Shown piece after piece: positions 52,051 to 60,825 of a stretch of DNA of 64,000 nucleotides. Each line of letters begins with the position of its first letter. Position 1 is the first letter of the stretch. The DNA lies in NCBI GenBank assembly GCA_963713815.1, contig CAVQNH010000026.1, forward strand, positions 124,001 through 188,000, given 5' to 3'. The position numbers and the translations under genes were made by a program. The notes beneath the pieces are model-generated. The model had not been told where the DNA came from and made no database searches. It was given only the letters and a program-made list of their open reading frames with translations. This DNA is from RYN-230 sp963713815. GTDB taxonomy: Bacteria > Actinomycetota > Actinomycetes > Streptosporangiales > Streptosporangiaceae.

Positions 52051-53018
52051 GTGTCCAACCGTGAGCTGGTGGTCCTCGGCACGGCCAGCCAGGCCCCGAC
52101 CCGGGCCCGTAACCACAACGGGTACCTGCTGCGCTGGGATACCGAGGGGCTGCTGTTCGACCCGGGAGAGGGAACGCAGCGGCAGATGCTGTTCGCCGGG
52201 GTGACCGCGAGCCAGATAACCCGGATCTGCATCACCCATTTCCATGGCGACCATTGCCTGGGCCTGCCGGGCGTGCTGCAGCGGATGTCCCTGGACCGGG
52301 TGCCGCACCTGGTTCGACGCGTACTACCCGGCGCAGAACCAGGCCGTGTTCGACCGGCTCCGGCACGCGGCGCTGTTCCGCGACGTGCTCAACCTGCGCG
52401 AGCGCCCGGTGAGCCAGCCCGGCCCTCCGGCCCCGGCGGGCAGGCCCGGCCCCGGCCATCACCGTGGCCAGCACGCCGTCGTTCCGGCTGGACGCACTGC
52501 CGCTGTCGCACAGCGTGCCCACGTTCGGGTACCGGCTCGCCGAACCGGACGGGCGGCGGATGCTGCCGGACCGGCTGGCCGCGCTGGGCATCGCCGGCCC
52601 GGACATCGGCCGGCTGCAGCGGGAGGGCAGCCTGCCCGCGGCCGGGCGCCAGGTCACGCTCGAGGAGGTGAGCGAGCCGAGACGCGGCCAGCGCTTCGCG
52701 TTCATCATGGATACCCGGCTGTGCGACGCGGCGTTCGCGCTGGCCGACCAGGCCGACATGCTGGTCTGCGAGTCCACCTTCGCCGATACCGAGGCCACCC
52801 TGGCCGAGGAGTACGGGCACCTGACCGCCCGCCAGGCGGGCCGCATCGCCGAGGAGGCCGGAGCCCGGCTGCTGGTGCTGACCCACTTCTCCCAGCGCTA
52901 CGACGCCGGGGACGGGCAGCGGCTGGCCGGCGAGGCGGCCGGCGCGTTCGGCGGCGAGATCGTCCTGGCCCGCGACCTGTCCCGGATCCCGGTTCCGACC
53001 CGGGCGCCGCTTCCGTAA
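52051..53018 (+). pseudogene. rnz: Ribonuclease Z, two single-base frameshifts
   Basis: GTG 52051 opens ELVVLGTASQAPTRARNHNG, a metallo-beta-lactamase fold, with the metal motif ITHFHGDHCLGLPGVL. One extra base near 52315 shifts to DAYYPAQNQAVFDRLRHAAL, a second near 52440-52458 to ITVASTPSFRLDALPLSHSV, PTFGYRLAEP, FAFIMDTRLC and the end LVLTHFSQRY. Restored length is ~321 residues. RNase Z removes the 3' trailer of tRNA precursors. Its stop (53018) abuts the convergent gnd stop. The damage may be sequence error, as this gene is usually essential or important. Confidence 0.82.
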
Positions 53019-54092
53019 TCAGGTACCAGTGGGGTCAGCTGCCGGGCTTCGCCCGGAGTTGCCGGATCCCTTTTCCGCGTGACCGCCGAACTCGCTGCGC
53101 AGCGCGGACAGCACCTTGTCGCCGAATTCGCCGAGGCCGCGCGACTCGAACCGCTCGATGAGCGCGGCGGTGATCACCGGGGCCGGCACTCCCTCGTCGA
53201 TCGACGCGATCACGGTCCACCGTCCTTCGCCGGAGTCCGAGACGTGCCCGCCGAAGTCGTCCAGCTCGGGCGACCGGGCCAGGGCATCTGCGGTCAGGTC
53301 CATCAGCCAGGAACTGACGACCGACCCGCGCCGCCACACCTCGGCGACCTCGGCGACGTCGATGTCGTACTGGTAGTACTGGGGGTCGCGCAGCGGCGTG
53401 GTCTCCGCGTCCGCGGCCTGCATCTTCTCCTCGCCCACGTTGGCGTGCTTGATGATGGACAGCCCCTCGGCGATCGCGGCCATCATCCCGTACTCGATCC
53501 CGTTGTGGACCATCTTCACGAAGTGGCCCGAGCCAGCCGGCCCGCAGTGCAGGTAACCGTCCGGAGCGGTGCCGGTCCGGGTCCGGCTGGGGGTGGGCTC
53601 GGCCGTCCCGGCGCCCGGGGCGATGCTCTTGAAGATCGAGTCCAGGTGCTCGACCGGCCCGTCCTCACCCCCGATCATCAGGCAGAAACCCCGCTCCAGG
53701 CCGAAGACCCCGCCGGAGGTGCCGACGTCCACGTAGTGCAGCTGCCTCGGCTGGAGCTGCTTGGATCGGTCGATGTCATCCCGGTAGTAGGTGTTGCCGC
53801 CGTCGATCACGATGTCACCCGGCTCGAGCAGCCCGGCGAGCTGCTCCAGGACCGGCCCGGTCACCGCGGCGGGCAGCATCAGCCAGGCCGCCCGCGGCTT
53901 GTCCAGCTTGGCGACGAAGTCCTCCAGGGTGAGCGCGCCGGTCGCGCCCTCACCCTCGAGCTGCTTGACGTGGTCCGGGGTGTGGTCATAGGCGACGACG
54001 CGATGGCCGTCGCGCATCAGCCGCCGGGACAGGTTGGCGCCCATCCGGCCCAGCCCGATCATGCCCAGCTGCATCGGCTTGTCGGTTGTCAT
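53019..54092 (-). CDS. gnd: 6-phosphogluconate dehydrogenase, decarboxylating (short NAD-type)
   Basis: 357 residues. IGLGRMGANLSRRLMRDGH is the Rossmann start, VIDGGNTYYRDD and VGTSGGVFGLERGFCLMIGG follow, and KMVHNGIEYGMM carries the catalytic Lys. Shorter than the 470-residue NADP enzymes, it resembles the YqeC/GntZ-type class. It has an unusual Gly/Thr/Pro-rich insert near residue 165-180. ATG 54092 follows GGAGAACC, 15 bp after pgi, so the two are one operon. It makes ribulose-5-phosphate. Confidence 0.9.
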   Translation of the reverse strand: MTTDKPMQLGMIGLGRMGANLSRRLMRDGHRVVAYDHTPDHVKQLEGEGATGALTLEDFVAKLDKPRAAWLMLPAAVTGPVLEQLAGLLEPGDIVIDGGNTYYRDDIDRSKQLQPRQLHYVDVGTSGGVFGLERGFCLMIGGEDGPVEHLDSIFKSIAPGAGTAEPTPSRTRTGTAPDGYLHCGPAGSGHFVKMVHNGIEYGMMAAIAEGLSIIKHANVGEEKMQAADAETTPLRDPQYYQYDIDVAEVAEVWRRGSVVSSWLMDLTADALARSPELDDFGGHVSDSGEGRWTVIASIDEGVPAPVITAALIERFESRGLGEFGDKVLSALRSEFGGHAEKGSGNSGRSPAADPTGT

Positions 54093-54107
54093 AGTGGTTC
54101 TCCGCTC

Positions 54108-55739
54108 TTACTCGCTCTTCAGCTGCCGGTAGCGCGTGATGAGAGTGTTGGTGGACGAATCGTGGTGCAGATCGGGCTCCCCGGCGTTCTCCAGCTCGGG
54201 CAGGATCTGCAGGGCCAGCACCTTGCCCAGCTCCACGCCCCACTGGTCGAAGGAGTCGATGGTCCAGATGGTGCCCTGGGTGAACACGCTGTGCTCGTAC
54301 AGCGCGACCAGGGTGCCCAGCAGCCGGGGGGTCAGCACCTCGGCCAGCAGCACGTTCGTCGGCCGGTTCCCGGGCATGACCCGGTGCGGCGCCACGTCCG
54401 GCGCGGTGCCCTCGGCCAGGACCTCGTCCAGGGTCTTGCCGAAGGCCAGCGCCTGGGCCTGCGCGAAGACGTTCGAGGTCAGGATGTCGTGATGGTCGCG
54501 CAGCGGGTTGAGCGTCTTGCCGAAGCCCATCAGGTCGAGCGGGATCAGCTTGGTGCCCTGGTGGATCAGCTGGTAGAAGCTGTGCTGCCCGTTGGTGCCC
54601 GGCTCGCCCCAGAAGACCGCGCCGGTCTGGTAGTCCACCGGCGTGCCCTCGAGCGTGACGCTCTTGCCGTTGGACTCCATGGTCAATTGCTGCAGGTAGG
54701 CCGGGAACCGCTTCAGGTACTGCTCGTAGGGCATCACGCCGTAGGTCTGCGCGTCGAAGAAGTCGCCGTACCAGACCGCGAGCAGCCCCATCAGGACCGG
54801 AAGATTTGAAGCCAGGGGGGCGGTTTTGAAGTGCTCGTCCATGTCGTGGAAACCGGCCAGCATCTCGCCGAACTGCCCGGGCCCGATGGCCACCATGGTG
54901 GACAGGCCGATGGCGGAGTCCATCGAGTAGCGGCCGCCGACCCAGTCCCAGAACCCGAACATGTTGGCCGGGTCGATGCCGAACTCCCTGACCCGCTCCT
55001 CGTTGGTGGACACCGCGACGAAGTGCCGGGCCACCGCGTCCTCGCTGCCGAGCTGGCTCACGACCCAGTCCCGGGCGGAATGGGCGTTGGTCAGCGTCTC
55101 CAGGGTGCCGAACGTCTTGGAGGAGATGATGAACAGCGTCTCGTCGGCGGACAGATCCCGGGTCGCCTCGGCGAAGTCGGTCGAGTCCACGTTGGACACG
55201 AAACGGAAGGTCAGGTCCCGCTGGCTGTAGTAGCGCAGCGCCTCGTACGCCATGACCGGGCCGAGATCGGAACCGCCGATGCCGACGTTGACGACGCTGC
55301 GGATCGGCTTGCCGGTGTAGCCCTTCCACTCCCCGGAGCGGATCCGGTTCGCGAACTCCGCCATCCGGTCCAGCACCTCATGGACCTGGGCCACCACGTC
55401 CACCCCGTCGACGACCAGCGAGGTGCCCCTCGGCATCCGCAGCGCGACGTGCAGCACGGCCCGGTGTTCCGACACGTTGATGATCTCGCCGCGGAACATC
55501 GCGTCCCGGCGCTCTTCCACCTGGGATTCCTGGGCCAGCTGGACGAGCAGGGCCAGGGTCTCGTCCGTCACCCGGTTCTTGGAGTAGTCGAGGTACAGGC
55601 CCACCGCCTCGGCGGCCAGCCGCTCCCCGCGCCCGGGGTCCTCCGCGAACAGCTCCCGCAGGTGCCGCTCGCCGATCTCGTGGTGGTGCTGTTCCAGTGC
55701 CTTCCAGGCCGGGCGCTGGCGTAGGGGAGTGGTCGGCAT
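54108..55739 (-). CDS. pgi: Glucose-6-phosphate isomerase
   Basis: 543 residues, normal length. PGI signatures are NVGIGGSDLGPVMAYEALRY and GEPGTNGQHSFYQLIHQGT, the second carrying the catalytic Glu region; FRFVSNVDSTDFAEATRDLS and IISSKTFGTLETLTNAHSAR are also conserved. It interconverts glucose-6-phosphate and fructose-6-phosphate in the cytoplasm. Paired with gnd, it links glycolysis and the pentose phosphate pathway. Confidence 0.96.
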   Translation of the reverse strand: MPTTPLRQRPAWKALEQHHHEIGERHLRELFAEDPGRGERLAAEAVGLYLDYSKNRVTDETLALLVQLAQESQVEERRDAMFRGEIINVSEHRAVLHVALRMPRGTSLVVDGVDVVAQVHEVLDRMAEFANRIRSGEWKGYTGKPIRSVVNVGIGGSDLGPVMAYEALRYYSQRDLTFRFVSNVDSTDFAEATRDLSADETLFIISSKTFGTLETLTNAHSARDWVVSQLGSEDAVARHFVAVSTNEERVREFGIDPANMFGFWDWVGGRYSMDSAIGLSTMVAIGPGQFGEMLAGFHDMDEHFKTAPLASNLPVLMGLLAVWYGDFFDAQTYGVMPYEQYLKRFPAYLQQLTMESNGKSVTLEGTPVDYQTGAVFWGEPGTNGQHSFYQLIHQGTKLIPLDLMGFGKTLNPLRDHHDILTSNVFAQAQALAFGKTLDEVLAEGTAPDVAPHRVMPGNRPTNVLLAEVLTPRLLGTLVALYEHSVFTQGTIWTIDSFDQWGVELGKVLALQILPELENAGEPDLHHDSSTNTLITRYRQLKSE

Positions 55740-55802
55740 CTGCGCAGTCCTCCAGTAGTCACCGGGTCAGCGGGCGGGATGATCAGCCATGGGCCGCAGG
55801 GA

Positions 55803-56618
55803 TCAACGTAGCCTGCTGGATTCCTCCCCGGCGCGCCGCACCGGGGGGACGGCGGGAACAGGTGCGCCGGTCAGGAAGTCCAGCATGATCGCGTTGCACA
55901 GGTCGGGCTTCTCCCGGAGCAGGAAATGTGAGGTCCCGGGCACGATGGCGAGCTCGGTGTCCGGTATCCCGTTGTACAGGGTCACGGTGTCGTCCAGGGA
56001 AACAGCGTCCTCGTCGCCGGCCATCAGCAGCGTACGGCTGCGGACGCCGCCGAGGTCCGCCCGGGCCAGCGCGGGCGCCCCGGTCAGCATGGTCACGATC
56101 TTGCCGGCCACGACGGGGAAGTGTGCTTCCCCGTCGGGCGAGACCTCCCCGTAGCCGGGCCCGAGAAACCTGATCAGGTCAGCCAGGCCCGGCCACGGCG
56201 AAGCCGGGTCCCGGGGCCGGGGTGGCCGGATGCTCGCGCTGATCAGGATCAGGCGGCGGACCAGGTCCGGGTGGCGCAGCGCGACGTGCAGGGCCGTGAA
56301 GCCGCCCATGCTGTGCCCGGCCAGGTGGGCCGGGCCGCCCACCACGCTGTCCAGGAAGGCCGCCGTGTCCTGCGCGAGCAGCTCGGCGGTGATCGGCCCG
56401 GGCCGGTCCGGGGTGTGCCCGTGACCCCGGGCGTCCGGGGTGTAGACGTGGAACCGCTCGGCCAGCGCGGGCACGTTCCGCGAGAAGAACCGGGCGTCGG
56501 TCAGTCCCCCGTGCAGCAGGACGAGTGGCTCACCCGAACCCTGCTCGGCCCACCACAGCCCGGCGCCGGGCCGCCCGCAGTGGCCGGGCGCCGGGTCCTC
56601 GCATCCTGGTATCCCCAT
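55803..56618 (-). CDS. Alpha/beta-hydrolase-fold protein
   Basis: 271 residues. LVLLHGGLTDARFFSRNVPA holds the oxyanion HG, the nucleophile elbow is LAGHSMGGFTALHVA, and the acidic residue and His are plausibly in TLLMAGDEDAVSL and VPGTSHFLL. The first ~25 residues are unlike the family and may be an extended start. It follows pgi/gnd on the same strand by 63 bp. Substrate unknown. Confidence 0.85.
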   Translation of the reverse strand: MGIPGCEDPAPGHCGRPGAGLWWAEQGSGEPLVLLHGGLTDARFFSRNVPALAERFHVYTPDARGHGHTPDRPGPITAELLAQDTAAFLDSVVGGPAHLAGHSMGGFTALHVALRHPDLVRRLILISASIRPPRPRDPASPWPGLADLIRFLGPGYGEVSPDGEAHFPVVAGKIVTMLTGAPALARADLGGVRSRTLLMAGDEDAVSLDDTVTLYNGIPDTELAIVPGTSHFLLREKPDLCNAIMLDFLTGAPVPAVPPVRRAGEESSRLR

Positions 56619-56692
56619 GACCCTTCAGACCACGGGGGGCGCCGGAACTCACCGGCCCCCGGGCGGTGCCCGCCGCCCGGCCGGCGCAGGCA

Positions 56693-57085
56693 TCACTCTT
56701 CGAGCGCGCCGGGGTTGGCCGGGACGTCAACGGAGTGCCGCTGGAGGGCTTCCAGCGGGACGACCTCCAGGGCCCGCTCGTGGGTGGAGGCGAGCACCAC
56801 CGGCGACGCCGCCCCGTCCTGATGGGCCCGCAGCCAGTTCGCCGCGGTCACGCACCACCGGTCCCCCGGGACCAGCCCGGGGAAGCGGTACTCCGGCACC
56901 GGGGTGCTCAGGTCGTTGCCGATGCGGCGCTGATGATCCAGGAACTCGCCGGTCACCACCGCGCAGACCGTGTGGCTGCCCCGGTCCTCCGGACCCGTGT
57001 TGCAGCACCCGTCCCGGTAGAACCCCGTGACTGGGTCGTTGCCACACGGCTCCAGCTCCCCGCCGAGCACGTTGCGGTCGCCCAT
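56693..57085 (-). CDS. DUF2237-family protein
   Basis: 130 residues from ATG 57085. NVLGGELEPCGNDPVTGFYR and DGCCNTGPEDRGSHTVCAVV, with RWCVTAANWLRAHQDG, are the hallmark of the DUF2237 family, a small protein with conserved Cys residues. Function unknown. It follows the hydrolase on the same strand. Confidence 0.88.
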   Translation of the reverse strand: MGDRNVLGGELEPCGNDPVTGFYRDGCCNTGPEDRGSHTVCAVVTGEFLDHQRRIGNDLSTPVPEYRFPGLVPGDRWCVTAANWLRAHQDGAASPVVLASTHERALEVVPLEALQRHSVDVPANPGALEE

Positions 57086-57176
57086 CCCAGCAGTATGGCG
57101 CACCAGCGGGTGGCCCGGAACAGCCCGCGACCGGGTTGTTCCGGGCCGCGACCGATGCGGCCGCGGGCGGGGGTGC

Positions 57177-57825
57177 CTACTGCCCCCCGGATCCGGCCTG
57201 CACCACGCCGATGGTCAGGATCCGGACCGGCTTGGCGCAGGTCTGCGAGGTGTAGGGCAGGGACACCAGCGTGGTCTGGTTCGGCGGGTAGATCTGCAGG
57301 TGGTCCGCGGTGACCAGGTGGCACTTGGCGGCGGGGAAGTTGACCGCGTGCACGATCTGGAGCACCGCGTTGGCGACCGCCCCCGGGGCCAGGGTGACCG
57401 GCGTCCGCGCCGTGGTGTGACTCTCGGCGGCAGCCAGGCCGATCTGCGTGACGGGTTTTCCGCCCGCGAGGGACACGCCGGGGTACCCGTAGAGCGTGCA
57501 GGTGGCGTTAGAGATATTGGTGAAGTCGATGACCTGGAACGTGCTGCCCGCGGCGCCCTGGGCCAGCCCGAGCTTCACGCGCGAGAGAACGTGTCGCGCA
57601 GGCCGGTGCCGCCCCGGCGGCGGTCGGGCTGGCTGTGCCCGTGGCGGGGACCGGGCTGGCCGCGGGGCTGGTGACCGGCGCGGCGGGGGTGGCCCTGACG
57701 GTGATCGTCTTGGTGGGCGCGGCAGCAGGGCTGCCGCTGCTCCCGCAGCCGGCGGCGAGCGCCGCGGCGCACAGGAGCCCCGCCGCGGCCAGGAGTCGCC
57801 GGAGCGGGGGTGGGGATGAGGTCAT
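57177..57825 (-). pseudogene. Lipoprotein with DUF4232 domain, single-base frameshift
   Basis: ATG 57825 opens MTSSPPPLRRLLAAAGLLCA, AALAAGCGSSG: a lipoprotein signal with lipobox AGC. A Thr/Pro/Ala linker leads to CATRSLA, where one extra base (about 57579-57581) breaks the frame. The DUF4232 domain then reads LGLAQGAAGSTFQVIDFTNI, TCTLYGYPGVSLAGGKPVTQ and the Cys pair KCHLVTADHL/YTSQTCAKPVRI. Restored it is a ~215-residue surface lipoprotein. Function unknown. Confidence 0.8.
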
Positions 57826-57927
57826 CGGAAGGTTCTTTCTGCCCAGGCGGCTCCGTGAGCCGTATGACTGGTATGACGCCCTTTGCCTCCCGGCGGTTGG
57901 CGCGCCCGGCGAGGTAACGTCACAGAC

Positions 57928-58737
57928 GTGTGCTTGCTCATCGCCCTGTCCGGGACCGTGCCCGGCGTGCCGCTCCTGATCGCGGCGAACCGGGACGAGC
58001 TGTACCAGCGGCCGGCCGACCCGATCACCGTGCTCCGCGCCACCCAGCCGCGGATCCTGGGCGGCCGGGACGAACTGGCCGGCGGGACCTGGCTGGCCGT
58101 CAACGAGCACGGGGTGGTGGCCGGCCTGACCAACCAGCCGGCCGCGGCGCGGGACCCGGCGAAGCGGTCCCGCGGGGAACTGCCGCTCGCCTTCACCCGC
58201 TACCCGGACGCCAGGACGGCCGTGACCGAGGTGTGCGCCCGGCTCGATCCGTCCGCCTACAACCCCTGCGCGATGCTGGTCGGCGACCGGCACGCGCTGT
58301 TCTCGGTCGATCTCAGCGGCGGGCACCGCGCCCGGGTGGAGGAACTCCCGCCGGGGAGCTATGTGCTGGAGAACACGCCGCTCCGGCAGCCGTCCGCCAA
58401 GCAGCAGCGGGTGGCCGGGCTGGTTTCCGGGCTGGCCGGCGGCACGCTGGATGGCCGGGCGGCCGAAGCCGGGCTGGCCGGGGTGCTCCGGGATCACCAG
58501 CCCGCGGCCGGGCCCCAGCCCGCCGGATCCGGCCGCCCGGCCCGGCCCGCCGAGCTGTCGGCCGCCTGCGTGCACACGGAGCGCTACGGCACCCGGTCGG
58601 CCATGATCGTCAGCGTGGGCCTGGCGGGCGCGCCCCGGGTGAGCGTGGCCGCGGGCCCGCCGTGCGTGACCCCCCTGCTGGACGTGACCGGGATGTGGGT
58701 CACGCCAGCTGGCCAGCCCGCCGCCGATTTGCGGTGA
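57928..58737 (+). CDS. NRDE-family protein (TANGO2-like)
   Basis: 269 residues from GTG 57928, giving MCLLIALSG: the Cys at position 2 matches the N-terminal nucleophile of the Ntn-hydrolase-like family. The name motif lies in LIAANRDELYQRPADP; GGTWLAVNEHGVVAGLTNQP and HALFSVDLSGGHRARVEELP follow, and the end has SAACVHTERYGTRSAMIVSV. Starting at GTG 57928 is preferred precisely because it exposes Cys2. The bacterial function is unresolved; a link to haem or lipid handling has been proposed for homologues. Confidence 0.9.
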   Translation: MCLLIALSGTVPGVPLLIAANRDELYQRPADPITVLRATQPRILGGRDELAGGTWLAVNEHGVVAGLTNQPAAARDPAKRSRGELPLAFTRYPDARTAVTEVCARLDPSAYNPCAMLVGDRHALFSVDLSGGHRARVEELPPGSYVLENTPLRQPSAKQQRVAGLVSGLAGGTLDGRAAEAGLAGVLRDHQPAAGPQPAGSGRPARPAELSAACVHTERYGTRSAMIVSVGLAGAPRVSVAAGPPCVTPLLDVTGMWVTPAGQPAADLR

Positions 58738-58773
58738 TTGCTAGTATCGCGAGCATGCTGACCAGGGGGCGAC

Positions 58774-58878
58774 GTGGCTGACTACGTGATAGCGGGGGTC
58801 CTGCTCGTCTTCATCGTGGTCGTGCTCGTGATCCTCAAGCGCTACGACAGCAACCGCAACCGCAAGCCGGGTGACTGA
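58774..58878 (+). CDS. 34-residue single-pass membrane peptide
   Basis: GTG 58774 after CCAGGGGGCGAC encodes 34 residues: a helix VIAGVLLVFIVVVLVILKRY and a basic tail ending NRKPGD. The stop overlaps the GNAT start in GTGACTGA, so the two are translated together. It is below the usual size limits of gene finders. Function unknown; possibly a membrane partner. Confidence 0.75.
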   Translation: MADYVIAGVLLVFIVVVLVILKRYDSNRNRKPGD

Positions 58879-59320
58879 GCCCCGTCCCCGTGCGGCCCGC
58901 GCCGGTGACTACGAGGCCATCGCGGCCGCCGTGGACGACTGGTGGGGCCGCCCCATCCTGGGCGCCCTGCCCCGGCTGTTCCTGGACCATTTCCACCGCA
59001 CCAGCCTGGTGATCGACGGGCCCGGCGGCCCGCTGGCCTTCCTGGTCGGGATCCTGTCGCCGTCCGACCCGCGGCAGGCCTACATCCACTTCGCCGGGGT
59101 CGCCCCGCAGGCCCGCCGCCAGGGCCTGGCCGAGCTGCTGTACACCGAGTTCTTCGCGCTGGCCCGCGCCGACGGCCGGACGGCCGTGGCGGCCGTCACC
59201 GCCCCGGTCAATACGGGCTCCATCGCCTTCCACCGGGCGATGGGCTTCTCCGTCACCGGCCCGGTGCCCGGCTACGACGGGCCCGGCCGCGACCTGGTCC
59301 GCTTCGACCGCGCTCTCTAG
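58871..59320 (+). CDS. GNAT-family N-acetyltransferase
   Basis: 149 residues from GTG 58871. ARAGDYEAIAAAVDDWWGRP, AYIHFAGVAPQARRQGLAEL (the R-R-x-G-L-A acetyl-CoA loop) and VNTGSIAFHRAMGFSVTG define the fold. Its start overlaps the stop of the 34-residue membrane peptide. The acceptor is unknown. Confidence 0.87.
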   Translation: MTEPRPRAARAGDYEAIAAAVDDWWGRPILGALPRLFLDHFHRTSLVIDGPGGPLAFLVGILSPSDPRQAYIHFAGVAPQARRQGLAELLYTEFFALARADGRTAVAAVTAPVNTGSIAFHRAMGFSVTGPVPGYDGPGRDLVRFDRAL

Positions 59321-59427
59321 GGTTCCCGCGCGCCACCACGGTCCGCACCGGACGTTCATGCCCGATAACGGTGGTCTCGGGGCCGGTGTGTGTTACGTGC
59401 CTGTTTATGCCCGGATGGGCGATTCTC

Positions 59428-59437
59428 TTGGGTAGTG
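59428..59437 (+). promoter_or_regulatory. TTGGGTAGTG element, copy 1
   Basis: TTGGGTAGTG ends 8 bp before the ATG at 59446. The same ten bases recur at 60738-60747 upstream of the paralogous SGNH/acyltransferase gene. It could be a shared -10 or operator element; the sequences around it differ. Confidence 0.4.
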
Positions 59438-59445
59438 TCGGCCGA

Positions 59446-60575
59446 ATGTACCCTCGTGTCCGATTCTCACGATGGCGGCAGTCGCTGAGCGGAGCCCCTG
59501 GCCGGGCCGCGGCCGCCGGGCTGCTCGCGGCCGTTCTGGCCGTGCTCCTCGGCTTCGGGGCGGCCGGTGCCCTCACGCCGTCCGGGCCGGCCGGCCGGGC
59601 TTCCGCGTCGGGCCCGGCGGGCCTGGCCGGTGCCGCCGGTCGGCCCCGCGGCGGCGGCTCACCCGGCCGGCTCGGGAGCCCGGGCATCCGGTGCCTCCGG
59701 CCAAGACGCCGCCCGGTCGGGCGCCTCCGCCTCCGGCAGCTCAGCGTCCGGCCGCGCCAAGCCGGGCGCCGGCCGGCCAGGAACCACCACCGCCGGGGGC
59801 ACCCGGCCGGGCACCAGCAGGCCGGGGGTGTCCGGCCCATCCGCCGGCCGGGCCTCCGGCCACGGTGCTTCCAGCCATGGTTCGCCTGAGGCCATGGTTC
59901 GCCGGGCCACGGTTCGCCGGGCCACGGGGCCGCCCCGCGCGGGCCGCGGCCACCGGGCCCGGCACGTCCTGCCGTTCCGTGGCCCACATTGGCGACTCCA
60001 CCTCGGTGGGCCTGGTCTCGCCCCTGGACCTGCCCGATCCGGCCCAGCGCCTGGCGGCCCAGTACGCCGGCGTCGGGGTCAGGCACACCTGGATCGACGC
60101 CTCCGGCGGGCGCTCGATGGTGGAGGAGATGCCAGGCCAGGTCAACGGCTTCGACACGGCCCGGAACATGGTCAGCCAGGGGTTCCGCGGCTGCTGGGTG
60201 ATCGCGCTCGGCACCAACGACACCGCGAACGTGTCGGTCGGCTCGGGTGTCGGCCGGATGGCCCGGATCCAGGAGCTGATGTCGGTCGCGCACGGCGCCC
60301 CGGTCATGTGGGTCAACGTGAAGACCCTCGATTCGTCGGGCCCGTGGTCCGAGGCCAACATGCAGCTCTGGAACGACACCCTGCTCCAGGCCTGCCACCA
60401 GTACCCGAATCTGCGGATCTTCGACTGGGCCTCGGCCGCCCAGGATGGCTGGTTCATCTCGGACGGGATCCACTACACCCCGGCTGGCTACGCGGCCCGG
60501 GCCCACCTGATCGCGGGCGCGCTGGCGCGGGCCTTCCCCCGCTCCGGCCACAGCGCCGGCTGCGTCGTCCCCTGA
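59446..60575 (+). pseudogene. Secreted SGNH-hydrolase esterase, two single-base frameshifts
   Basis: ATG 59446 opens FSRWRQSLSGAPGRAAAAGL, LAAVLAVLLGFGAAGA: a signal or membrane anchor. A low-complexity linker follows in three frames, joined by one extra base near 59660 and one near 59930. The SGNH domain is CRSVAHIGDSTSVGLVSP (Ser block, GDST), GCWVIALGTNDTAN and IFDWASAAQDGWFISDGIHY (Asp/His block DGIH). Restored length ~376. It is paralogous to the C-terminal half of the next gene. It is probably a cell-wall or extracellular esterase. Confidence 0.75.
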
Positions 60576-60737
60576 CCGCCCGCCCAGCCGGCTACTCCGC
60601 CGGCCGCCCCGCCGTCCGGGCGCCCTTCACCGGCGCCATTCCGCGGTTATGTGCGTCAATGGCCGGACATTACGCATCGCCCGTAGCGGGTGATGCCCAA
60701 AACTCTCATGACTACTGCGTGTAATCAACACGAAGCG

Positions 60738-60747
60738 TTGGGTAGTG
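60738..60747 (+). promoter_or_regulatory. TTGGGTAGTG element, copy 2
   Basis: The same ten bases as at 59428-59437, here 79 bp before the ATG at 60826. Confidence 0.35.
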
Positions 60748-60825
60748 CCTTTCCTGCCGCGCACCAGCACGACCTTGCCGGACGGGGGGAGCTGGACAGG
60801 ACGTCCGCGGCACGGGGGGAAAACC

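Noticed and set aside
53079..54809. 576-residue frame opposite gnd and pgi
   Set aside because: Shadow of two clearly recognised genes; composition is typical of the antisense frame.
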